From JAWWOL01 sp033851545 (lineage in GTDB: Bacteria > Actinomycetota > Actinomycetes > JAWWOL01), in NCBI GenBank assembly GCA_033851545.1, contig JAWWOO010000026.1, forward strand, positions 1 to 64,000: a stretch of DNA of 64,000 nt, given 5' to 3'. The notes below the pieces were generated by a model. The model was not told where the DNA came from. It saw nothing but the letters and a program-made list of their open reading frames with translations, and did no database searches. Shown in pieces: positions 8,977 through 16,398 of the stretch. Within the stretch, counting starts at the first letter, position 1, and every line of letters starts with the position of its first letter. The position numbers and the translations under genes were made by a program.

Positions 8977-9834
8977 CTACTTGATCGAGCCGGCGGTGAG
9001 GCCGCTGACCACCTTGCGCTCGATCAGGGCGAAGAGCACGATCACCGGCAACGTCGCAATGACCGAGCCGGCGAACAGGTGCTGCCAGTCCACCTGGTAC
9101 TGACCGATGAACGAGTTGAGCGCCACCGTCAGCGGTTGCTTGCCCGGGCTCGTCGTCAGGGTCAGCGCGACGATGAACTCGTTCCACGCCGCGATGAAGG
9201 TGAAGATCAGCGCCGTCACCACACCCGGCATCGCCAACGGCAATGTCACCCGGCACAACGTGCCGAACTGACCAAGACCGTCGACCAGGGCCGCCTCCTC
9301 GAGCTCGCGCGGGATGGAGGCGAAGTAGGCGTTGAGGATCCAGGTCGCAAACGCGAGGTTGAAGCCTGCGTTGACCAGGATCAGGGCCCAGATCGAGTCG
9401 AGCAGGTGCAGCGCGAAGAACTCGCGGTAGATGCCGACCAGCAGCGAGGTCGGCTGGAACATCTGGGTCACCAGGACCAGCAGCAGGAACAGAGTGCGAC
9501 CACGGAACCGCTTGCGCGCCGTGTAGTAGGCCGCCGGGAGCGCTACGAGGAGCACCAGCAGCGTGGAGCCGCCGGCGACCATCAGCGTGACGTTGAGGTT
9601 GTGCCCCAGCCCGGCGGACCAGAAAGAGGTGAAGTTGCCCCAGGCGAAGTGGTGCGGCAGGTAGTTGTGGTCGAGGAGCTCCGCCGGCGGCCGCAACGCG
9701 GTCACCACCATCTCGAGGTAGGGCAGGATGAACAGCAGCGCGATGACATAGGCGGTGACCGCGATGGCCGTCTTGCGGATGCCTGCCTTGCGCCGGCGAC
9801 GCCGAACGCCTGCTGCTACCGGGATCGCCGTCAT
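8977..9834 (-). CDS. Carbohydrate ABC transporter permease (MalG/LacG type)
   Basis: A 285-residue inner-membrane permease with six predicted helices. It carries the MalG-class EAA loop EEAALVDGLGQFGTLCRVTLPLAMPG, with the ATPase-contacting EAA...G pattern. The C-terminus (ALIERKVVSGLTAGSIK) is typical of CUT1 transporters. It directly abuts the MalF-type permease, with no gap between stop and start. It completes a transporter made only of a binding protein and two permeases; no ATPase gene adjoins, so a shared MsiK-type ATPase encoded elsewhere is expected. Confidence 0.9.
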   Translation of the reverse strand: MTAIPVAAGVRRRRRKAGIRKTAIAVTAYVIALLFILPYLEMVVTALRPPAELLDHNYLPHHFAWGNFTSFWSAGLGHNLNVTLMVAGGSTLLVLLVALPAAYYTARKRFRGRTLFLLLVLVTQMFQPTSLLVGIYREFFALHLLDSIWALILVNAGFNLAFATWILNAYFASIPRELEEAALVDGLGQFGTLCRVTLPLAMPGVVTALIFTFIAAWNEFIVALTLTTSPGKQPLTVALNSFIGQYQVDWQHLFAGSVIATLPVIVLFALIERKVVSGLTAGSIK

Positions 9835-10791
9835 CTAGTCGACCTCCGTGTTCCAGCGGGCGACGCGGAGGAAGAGGCCGACCACGACGATGACGATGCC
9901 GAAGTTGACCACCGACAGCGCGGCCGACTCGCCGATGTCGGAGCCCTTGAGGACGTACATGAAGACCGTTGTGGTCGCCGTGTCGTAGCCAGGCTGCCCG
10001 TGCGTCATCGCCCAGATGATCGGGAACGAGTTGAAGACGTTCATCACGTTGATCAGCGCTGCGACGGTCAACGCCGGCCTCAGCAGCGGCAGCGTGATCG
10101 ACACGTAGGTCCGGAACGTCCCTGCCCCGTCGACCTTCGCGGCCTCATAGACCTCCGACGGGACGGCACTGAGCCCGGCAAGGATGGCATAGGTGGTGAA
10201 GGGCAGCGACACGAAGACGGCGACCGCGATGAGCCAGGGCATCGCCGTCGCGGCCTTGCCCAGATGGTCGGCCGAGGCGCTGCCCAGCTGGTCGAGGAGA
10301 CCCAGGTCGCGGAGCACCAGGTTGATCGCACCGTTGTTCGGGTCGAGCATCCACTTGAAGACGATGGAGGTCATCAGCACCGACGCGGCCCACGGTGCGA
10401 TCAGCGCCCATCGGGCCAGCCGGCGCAACGGGAACTGCTCGTTGTAGAGCTGGGCCAGAGCGAGGGAGATCACCAAGGTCAAGGTCACCACGGCAAGGAC
10501 CCATACGACCGTACGCCAGAGGATCGCGCTGATGTCCGGCTCGTTGAACAGGTTCTGGAAGTTGGCCCAGCCCGCCGAGCCGTCGACGATCCCGTACGAG
10601 CTGATCCGCAGGAACGCCGACTGCACCATCGTGACGACCGGCCAGATGACCGAGAAGGCGATCAGCAGGACCGCCGGCCCGACCCAGAGCAGGGGGGAGA
10701 GCCGTCGCCCGAGGACCTGCCGTCGAGTGCGCCTCCGCCGAGGTGGACCGGACGCCGTGTCCGGTGGCACAACGACTGCGGTGCTTGACAT
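9835..10791 (-). CDS. Carbohydrate ABC transporter permease (MalF type)
   Basis: A 318-residue permease with an Arg-rich cytoplasmic N-terminus (RRRRTRRQVLGRRLSP) and six helices. The EAA loop is present as VYEAAKVDGAGTFRTYVSITLPLLRP, and the family C-terminus RVARWNTEVD follows. ATG at 10791 is chosen because AGGAGGATGGG lies just before it; the frame is open further upstream but without a comparable site. It pairs with the MalG-type gene to form the translocation channel. Substrate class is inferred as a sugar; the dre-like sites upstream suggest amino sugars. Confidence 0.9.
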   Translation of the reverse strand: MSSTAVVVPPDTASGPPRRRRTRRQVLGRRLSPLLWVGPAVLLIAFSVIWPVVTMVQSAFLRISSYGIVDGSAGWANFQNLFNEPDISAILWRTVVWVLAVVTLTLVISLALAQLYNEQFPLRRLARWALIAPWAASVLMTSIVFKWMLDPNNGAINLVLRDLGLLDQLGSASADHLGKAATAMPWLIAVAVFVSLPFTTYAILAGLSAVPSEVYEAAKVDGAGTFRTYVSITLPLLRPALTVAALINVMNVFNSFPIIWAMTHGQPGYDTATTTVFMYVLKGSDIGESAALSVVNFGIVIVVVGLFLRVARWNTEVD

Positions 10792-10832
10792 CCCATCCTC
10801 CTGGCATGGATCCCTTTGCACAGACAAAGCCA

Positions 10833-10869
10833 CGGCCCGCGGTGCCGTCAAGGGCGGCACCGCGGGCCG
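10833..10869 (-). terminator. 15-bp intergenic hairpin between binding protein and permease genes
   Basis: A perfect 15-bp stem (CGGCCCGCGGTGCCG with its exact complement) around a 7-nt loop fills the gap between the substrate-binding protein gene and its permeases. Such structures commonly stabilise or partly terminate the message so that the binding protein is made in excess. A short CTTTG run follows on the minus strand. Confidence 0.65.
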
Positions 10870-10877
10870 GGCAAGGT

Positions 10878-12170
10878 TTACTTCTTCGTCGCCGTCGCCT
10901 GGATCTGGCCGAGGACCTTGGCCGGGTCACCGGTCAGTGCGGTCCCGATGATCTGCTTGATCTGCGCGCTCACCGGGGTCCAGGCCGGGTCGGTGAACGG
11001 GTAGAACGTCGCGGTCGGCAGCGCCGTGAGGAACGGCTTGAGGTTGGCGTCGCTCTGCAGGGCTGTGGTGGCGGAGGTGGTCACCGGCAGCAGGGAGTAC
11101 TCCAGGTCGAACTTCTCCTGGTAGGTGTCCTGGTAGGTGAAGTCGAGGAACTTCTTGATCGCGTCCTTGTGGCCGGACTTGTTGAAGGCCATCAGGAAGT
11201 CGGCAACGCCCAGGGTCGTGGTCAGCGGGCCGGTCTTGCCGGCCACAGGCGCCACGCCGAAGTTGAGCTTGGCATTGGTCGACTTGATGATGGGCAGCAG
11301 GGCCGGCGAGCCGTTGATCATGCCGATCTGGCCGGAGGCGAACTGCTTCCACAGGTCGGTGCGGTTCTTGTTGGCCGGGTTGGGCTCGGTGTCGCCGGCC
11401 TTGACCAGCCCCTGCAGCCAGGTGAAGGTCGCGACGTTGGCCGGGCTGTTGATCGTCCACTTGCCGGAGGCGTCGGTGTAGCCGCCACCGTTGCCGAGCT
11501 CCCAGAGCATCGTCTCCGCCTGAGCCTCCTCGGATCCCAGCGGCAGCCCGAAGCCGATCTTGCCCTTGGCCTTCACGGCGGCCGCGGCCGTCTGGATCTG
11601 GTCCCAGGTGGTGGGCGCCGTCGGCACCAGGTCCTTGTTGTAGAACAGCGCGCGGGCGCTGGAGACGAACGGGATGCCGTACGCCGTGCCGCCCACGATG
11701 CCCTTGTCGGCGAACGGCTTGAGCAGGTTGGCCTGCGTCGCAGCCGAGAGGACGTCGCTCACCGGGTAGAGCAGCTTGTCCTTGACGAAGCCGGCGTAGT
11801 CGCCGCCCACGTAGACGTCCGGCTGCTGGCCGTTCTGGACCATCGTGGCGACCTTGGTGGCCAGGTCGTTCCAGTTGATCACGGTCGTCTCGACCTTGAT
11901 GCTCGGGTTGGCCTTGGTGAAGTCGTCCGTCACGGTCTTCCAGTACGCGGCGCTCGCGTCGGCAGGACCGCTGCCGTAGTCGGGAGCCACGAGCTTGAGC
12001 GTGACCGGGCTTCCGCCCCCCGCGGCACTCGTCGCAGCCCCGCTCGTCGCGGCCCCGCTGGTCGCGGCTCCGCTGGTCGCGGTGGTTCCCTTGGAGCTGC
12101 TGCCGCTCCCGCAGGCGGTGAGTACGAGCAGGGCACTTGCGGCGGTGGCGCCCGCAACGAACCGATTCAT
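10878..12170 (-). CDS. Sugar ABC transporter substrate-binding lipoprotein
   Basis: A 430-residue extracytoplasmic solute-binding protein. The signal peptide ends in the lipobox LTAC-G (Cys near residue 20), followed by a linker with three SGAAT repeats. The mature part has family-1 features: VETTVINWNDLATKV, QQPDVYVGG, GIPFVSSARALFYNKDL and a PTTWDQI block. It delivers a sugar to the two permeases downstream. The start ATG is preceded by AGGAGATTTTC. The upstream region carries two dre-like palindromes. The substrate is not determined by the sequence; chito-oligosaccharide or N-acetylglucosamine is the best guess from the operators. Confidence 0.9.
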   Translation of the reverse strand: MNRFVAGATAASALLVLTACGSGSSSKGTTATSGAATSGAATSGAATSAAGGGSPVTLKLVAPDYGSGPADASAAYWKTVTDDFTKANPSIKVETTVINWNDLATKVATMVQNGQQPDVYVGGDYAGFVKDKLLYPVSDVLSAATQANLLKPFADKGIVGGTAYGIPFVSSARALFYNKDLVPTAPTTWDQIQTAAAAVKAKGKIGFGLPLGSEEAQAETMLWELGNGGGYTDASGKWTINSPANVATFTWLQGLVKAGDTEPNPANKNRTDLWKQFASGQIGMINGSPALLPIIKSTNAKLNFGVAPVAGKTGPLTTTLGVADFLMAFNKSGHKDAIKKFLDFTYQDTYQEKFDLEYSLLPVTTSATTALQSDANLKPFLTALPTATFYPFTDPAWTPVSAQIKQIIGTALTGDPAKVLGQIQATATKK

Positions 12171-12292
12171 GAAAATCTCCTGTAGTCGTGGGAGTTTGGC
12201 CTCAACCTGCGGGAGTCAGGACCCGCGGAAGCCGCAAGACAGCCGGGCCGCCGTCGCGTACCGTCCTCTGCTGGCTGACCCTAGTGCCAATG

Positions 12293-12308
12293 ACTGGTCT
12301 AGTCCAGT
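12293..12308. promoter_or_regulatory. dre-like GntR (DasR-type) operator
   Basis: The 16-mer ACTGGTCTAGTCCAGT is a near-perfect palindrome and differs at one position from the palindromic dre core TGGTCTAGACCA bound by DasR in Streptomyces. It lies about 120 bp upstream of the substrate-binding protein gene. A regulator gene is not in the window. Confidence 0.6.
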
Positions 12309-12316
12309 TGTCCAGG

Positions 12317-12328
12317 GGGTCTATACCA
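12317..12328. promoter_or_regulatory. Second, weaker dre-like half-conserved site
   Basis: Read on the minus strand this is TGGTATAGACCC, nine to ten of twelve positions of the dre core, nine bases beyond the first site. Paired operators would suit cooperative repression by a GntR/HutC-family protein. On its own the match could be chance. Confidence 0.4.
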
Positions 12329-12466
12329 ATTTTCTTGCAGTTCTTGCGTCCGGACCGACGCGATGTTGCCAAGAAGAGCGCGTTCTGTGTCCTGGGCGTT
12401 ACTTTCCGGGTCCCACGCCGCCGACTCTAGCCAAGCCACTCTCCGCAGACGCCGGGTCACACTGCG

Positions 12467-14032
12467 TCAGACCGCGGGTGACAGCAGCGGCAGCGCCTCA
12501 AGCGTGAGGAAGGGCGGCAGTACGGGCCTGAGCGCCACCGCACGAAACACCCCCGCCGCAGCCCGTACGAGACCGGCATCGGCGCCGGAGGCAGCCAGCG
12601 CGTCCACCTCCTCGGCCAGCAACTCCTCCACCAGCTCGACCGTCGCCGGCGTCTCGCCGTCGAGCAGCACCCCGTGGTGCACCCACTGCCACACCTGGCA
12701 CCGCGAGACCTCAGCGGTCGCCACGTCCTCCATCAGGTCGTTGACGGCGGCGGCGCCACGGCCACCCAGCCATGCGGTGAGGTAGGCCAGCCCGACGGCG
12801 ACGTTCTCGCGCAGCCCGGTCGTGGTGATCGAGGCCCCGGAGACCCTGGTGTCAAGCAGCGCGTCGACGCCCTCCGTCACCTCAGGCAGCACGTCCCGCT
12901 GGTCCACCCGACCGGCCAGAGCCGCGTCGAAGACCTCCAGGGCGATCGGCACGAGGTCCGGGTGCGCGACCCACGTCCCGTCGTAACCGAGGCCGGCCTC
13001 GCGCTCCTTGTCCGCCCGGACCTTGGCCAGCGCCACCGCCGTCACCTCGGGCTTGCGCCGGTTGGGGATGAACGCTGCCATGCCGCCGATCGCCTGCGCC
13101 CCGCGAGAGTGGCAGACCGCGACCAGCCGGGACGCGTACGCGGCCATGAACGGAACCGTCATGGTCACCGCCGACCGGTCCGGCAGGATGTGCAAGGGGT
13201 CGTCGCCGAGGGTCTTGATGACGCTGAACAAGTAGTCCCAGCGGCCGGCGTTGAGGGCGACCGGCCGGTCCCGCAGGGCGTACAGGACGTCGTCCATCTG
13301 CAGGGACAGCGGCAGGGTCTCGATGAGTACGGTGACCGGCGTGGAGGCCGGCTCGACCCCGACGGCCGCCTCGACGTCGAGGAGCACCGCGTGCCACCAG
13401 GCCGCCTCGGCCGCGTCCTCGAGCTTGGGCAGGTAGAGACCCAGCCCCCGACCACGGTCGCGCAGCGGCACCGCCGTGTGCGTCGCCACCGCGGCGATGT
13501 CCAGCAGCGGCCCGACCGCCGGATCGCCGTCGATCAGCACGCGTGGCTCCGGCAGGTGCAGACCCCGGGGCCGTACGACGAGCACTGCCGAGTCCTCGCC
13601 GGGCGTCACGACGGTTCCGTCAGGCTTGGTACGGGACAAGGTCCCCGCCGCAGCGTCGCGCAGTGCGGCGTAGCCGCCGTTGATGTTGGCCCAGGTCGGA
13701 CTGAGCGCATCCTCCAAATCGGCCATGAACACCGCTGCGCCACAGGTCAGGGCGTTGACCATCATCACCGGCTCAGCCGGCCCGGTGATCTCACATCGCC
13801 TGTCCCGTAGCCATTCCGGCCGCTCGGCAACCCGCCAGTCACCCTGGCCGGCCCGGAGTCCGGTGCCCACCAGCCGGTCACGGGGCACCGGCCGCGACGC
13901 CCGCTCGGCGCGTGCCGCGAGCAACCCGGCATGCGCCGGCCGGTGCTGCCGGTGCAGGGCGAGCGCAAGAGCAAGCACCTCGTCCGACAGCGAGCCGGCA
14001 GCGTCGCCGGCCAGCAGCTCGACACCTTCCAT
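12467..14032 (-). CDS. aceB: Malate synthase A
   Basis: A 521-residue malate synthase of the shorter A type, which condenses glyoxylate with acetyl-CoA to malate. Diagnostic blocks are NALTCGAAVFMADLEDALSPTW, the LPKLEDAAEAAWW region, VLIETLPLSLQMDDVLYALR, LNAGRWDYLFSVIK and AFIPNRRKPEVT. ATG at 14032 matches the family N-terminus; the frame is open upstream but overlaps the divergent gene. No isocitrate lyase gene is nearby. Its place beside the uricase/allantoin genes suggests that it consumes glyoxylate from ureidoglycolate. Only 59 bp separate it from the divergent aldolase gene, so the two probably share a control region. Confidence 0.93.
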   Translation of the reverse strand: MEGVELLAGDAAGSLSDEVLALALALHRQHRPAHAGLLAARAERASRPVPRDRLVGTGLRAGQGDWRVAERPEWLRDRRCEITGPAEPVMMVNALTCGAAVFMADLEDALSPTWANINGGYAALRDAAAGTLSRTKPDGTVVTPGEDSAVLVVRPRGLHLPEPRVLIDGDPAVGPLLDIAAVATHTAVPLRDRGRGLGLYLPKLEDAAEAAWWHAVLLDVEAAVGVEPASTPVTVLIETLPLSLQMDDVLYALRDRPVALNAGRWDYLFSVIKTLGDDPLHILPDRSAVTMTVPFMAAYASRLVAVCHSRGAQAIGGMAAFIPNRRKPEVTAVALAKVRADKEREAGLGYDGTWVAHPDLVPIALEVFDAALAGRVDQRDVLPEVTEGVDALLDTRVSGASITTTGLRENVAVGLAYLTAWLGGRGAAAVNDLMEDVATAEVSRCQVWQWVHHGVLLDGETPATVELVEELLAEEVDALAASGADAGLVRAAAGVFRAVALRPVLPPFLTLEALPLLSPAV

Positions 14033-14091
14033 CAGATGCTCCGTCCCTCGTAGCCGCCCGGTACGCTGACCCGCACCACCGGAGGAGGACC

Positions 14092-15231
14092 ATGATGGCG
14101 GGCCGCGAGTCGCTTGGACCAGCACGCCGTCGCGAGCTCCTCGCTCCGCTGGCCGCCGTCGATGCGCGGCTGGCCGCAACCCGACCCGGTCATACGCCCC
14201 GCCAACCGGCGCATACCTGCTACGTCCCCGCCGACCGGCTGCGTCCCCACGAGACTAGAGAGTGGGGCGAGGAGGCCCTCGCCCTGCTGGTCCGCCGTGC
14301 ACCCGACTCTGCCGTGCTGGCAGGCATTCTCGGCATCGAGTTGCCCGAGCACACCTACGACGATGTCGTACGGATCCTGCACGAGCGCCCGGTTGCCGAC
14401 CTGCGCGTCGACCTCGAGGACGGCTATGGCGTCCGCTCCGACGACGTCGAGGATGCCGAGGTCGCCCGTTGCCTCAACGTGCTGGCCGAGGATCCGCCGG
14501 TCTCGTACGGAGTGCGGGTGAAGTCGCTCGAGGGGAAGACGGCCGAGCGGTCGCTGCGCACCCTCGACCTCTGGCTGACCGGGCTGCGGGACGCGGGCCT
14601 CCCGCCGGGCATCGTCACGCTGCCCAAGGTATCGGCGCCCGAGCAGGTCACCGTCGCGGTCGATGCCCTGACCCGGATCGAGACGGCGCTGGACAGCAAA
14701 CCGACCGCGCTCGAGCTGCAGGTGGAAACCGCCGAGGGGGTGCTCGACAGCGCCGGGCGGACCACCGTCCCGCTGCTGATCGCTGCCGGACGAGGCCGGG
14801 TGACGGGCCTGCACTTCGGGACGTACGACTTCACCGCAGGGCTGGGAGTCTCGCCGCAGGACCAACGCATCGATGCCCCGATCGCCGACGCAGCAAAGGA
14901 TCTGCTGCAGCTGGCCGCCGCGGGCACCGGCGTAGCCGTCAGCGACGGGTCGAGCAACATCCTGCCGATCGGCGATGAGGTCGCCCACGCCTGGCGCACG
15001 CACGCCCGGCTGGTCGAGCGCGCCCTGGCTCGCGGGCTGTGGCAGGGCTGGGACCTGCACCCGGGCCAGCTGGTCAGCCGATGGGCCGCGACCTCGGCGT
15101 TCCTGCGATCGCGACTTCCCGAGGTCACGGCGCGGCTCGCCAGCACGAGGCCGCACATCAGCGAGGAGCCGGCCACCCGCGCGATGCTGGAAGCCCTGGT
15201 CTGGCGCGCTGCTGACTTGGGAATTCACTAG
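14092..15231 (+). CDS. HpcH/HpaI-type aldolase-like protein (DUF6986 family)
   Basis: A 379-residue TIM-barrel protein related to HpcH/HpaI aldolase and citrate lyase beta. Visible elements are ADLRVDLEDGYGVRSDDVEDAE (acidic metal-binding type motif), YGVRVKSLEGKTAERSLRTL, LELQVETAEGVLDS and the late LHFGTYDFTAGLGVSPQDQ, where the metal-binding acid is expected. It ends LWQGWDLHPGQLVSRWA. The start is ATG at 14092 after GGAGGAGGACC. It is divergent from malate synthase, and its stop overlaps the convergent uricase stop by 4 bp. The substrate is unknown; the neighbours point to a two-carbon or ureido acid made in allantoin breakdown. Confidence 0.8.
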   Translation: MMAGRESLGPARRRELLAPLAAVDARLAATRPGHTPRQPAHTCYVPADRLRPHETREWGEEALALLVRRAPDSAVLAGILGIELPEHTYDDVVRILHERPVADLRVDLEDGYGVRSDDVEDAEVARCLNVLAEDPPVSYGVRVKSLEGKTAERSLRTLDLWLTGLRDAGLPPGIVTLPKVSAPEQVTVAVDALTRIETALDSKPTALELQVETAEGVLDSAGRTTVPLLIAAGRGRVTGLHFGTYDFTAGLGVSPQDQRIDAPIADAAKDLLQLAAAGTGVAVSDGSSNILPIGDEVAHAWRTHARLVERALARGLWQGWDLHPGQLVSRWAATSAFLRSRLPEVTARLASTRPHISEEPATRAMLEALVWRAADLGIH

Positions 15232-16070
15232 CTTCGCCCGACGGTGCCCTCGATCAACCCGTACGGGCGGTCGAGCACCACGAAGATCTCGTTGTCGTTG
15301 GTCCGGCCGAACGGCGTGAAGTCCACCGTGACGTGATGCCGGTTCGGCAGGGTCAGCCGCACCTGGCCGATCTCCGGGACCTCGACCAACGCAGCCTCCG
15401 CCATCTGGTACAACGTCTGCTGCACGGCCTTCGAGTAGTTCTCCGCGAAGACCTGCTCGAAGGCGGCCTGGACCCGCCGGCGCGCGCCGGCGTACGAGAC
15501 CGGTTCGCTGAGCCAGGTCCACGACGCAGCTACGGACGTGGCCATGATCCGGTCGTCGGTCGGCTTGAGGACGGTGTATTCGTCGGCCAGGAACCCTTGG
15601 TACTCCGAGGCTGTCGTCTTCAGCAGCAACAGCTCGTCGAGGCCGCTGGTCACGACTGCCGGCTCACCGCGGGACAGTGAAACGGTCGCGGTTCCGACGC
15701 CGGCGGCGCCCCGAAAGGCGTGGGGATGCTCGGTCCCCCCGGGTGCAAGACGCGTCCAGGTGTGTTCGACGATCGACAGGTTGGCGCGGGCGCAGGCCGG
15801 GACCACGTCGAGGATGCGGGTGAGCACCGCGATGCCGTAGCGCTCGACGTCCGCCAGCGACGTGTCCTGCGCGATGACGTAGGCAGTGCTGCGCATGGTG
15901 TCCGTGGGCAGCGACGTGGAGTTGTCGCCCGCCAGGAAGGCGGCGGAGAAGTCCCCCTCGAGCCAGACCCGTACGGTCAGGTCGTGCACGGTGTGCACGT
16001 CACCGTCGCGAACCACCTTGACCAGCCGAACGCCGTCCTTGCCATAGCTGTGCCGGATCAGCTCGCTCAC
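15228..16070 (-). CDS. pucL: Urate oxidase (uricase, cofactor-free)
   Basis: A 280-residue uricase that oxidises urate with oxygen to 5-hydroxyisourate. The two T-fold repeats are recognisable: YGKDGVRLVKVVRDGDVHTVHDLTV at the start, the catalytic-Thr region TDTMRSTAYVIAQ, NLSIVEHTWTRL, and the second half with HHVTVDFTPFGRTNDNEIFV. The usual KNT is MRST here, keeping the Thr. It starts with GTG and is separated by one base from the HIU hydrolase gene ahead of it. It is the last gene of a seven-gene operon that begins with xanthine dehydrogenase. Confidence 0.95.
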   Translation of the reverse strand: MSELIRHSYGKDGVRLVKVVRDGDVHTVHDLTVRVWLEGDFSAAFLAGDNSTSLPTDTMRSTAYVIAQDTSLADVERYGIAVLTRILDVVPACARANLSIVEHTWTRLAPGGTEHPHAFRGAAGVGTATVSLSRGEPAVVTSGLDELLLLKTTASEYQGFLADEYTVLKPTDDRIMATSVAASWTWLSEPVSYAGARRRVQAAFEQVFAENYSKAVQQTLYQMAEAALVEVPEIGQVRLTLPNRHHVTVDFTPFGRTNDNEIFVVLDRPYGLIEGTVGRS

Positions 16071-16071
16071 A

Positions 16072-16398
16072 TCAGCTCCCGCGGTAGGTCGTATAGCCGA
16101 ATGGCGACAACAACAGTGGTACGTGCAGGCGCCCGGCCGCGTCGGACACCATGAACTCCACCGTCACCGACGGCAGCCACGCGTCGGGGCCGAGCACCGT
16201 CGCAGTGTCGAAGAGCAACCGGTAACGGCCCGCCACGAACTCAGCAACCGGCACCAGATCCGTTGCCCTGCCGTCGTTGTCGGTCACGGATCGGCCGACC
16301 TCCCGCCACCCGTCTGCGGCGAGTCGCTGCACCATCACCGGAACGCCGGCCGCCGGCCGCCCAGCAGCGGTATCGAGGACGTGCGTCGAAAGTCCCAT
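16072..16398 (-). CDS. pucM: 5-hydroxyisourate hydrolase (transthyretin-related)
   Basis: A 108-residue transthyretin-like protein that hydrolyses 5-hydroxyisourate to OHCU, the second urate-degradation step. It shows the N-terminal LSTHVLDTAAGRPAAG with the catalytic His, the RYRLLFDT core, HVPLLLSPFGYTTYRGS and the family's terminal YRGS signature. Length is typical. ATG at 16398 overlaps the stop of the fused allantoicase gene as ATGA. Confidence 0.95.
   Translation of the reverse strand: MGLSTHVLDTAAGRPAAGVPVMVQRLAADGWREVGRSVTDNDGRATDLVPVAEFVAGRYRLLFDTATVLGPDAWLPSVTVEFMVSDAAGRLHVPLLLSPFGYTTYRGS

Noticed and set aside
8788..10788. A 666-codon plus-strand open frame across the permease genes
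   Set aside because: It is the antisense of two well-supported permeases; its product is Arg/Glu/Asp/His-rich, as expected for GC-rich antisense frames.
12000..12110. Repeated 15-base units in the sugar-binding protein gene, considered as an operator array
   Set aside because: They encode the SGAAT linker repeats after the lipobox and are in frame.
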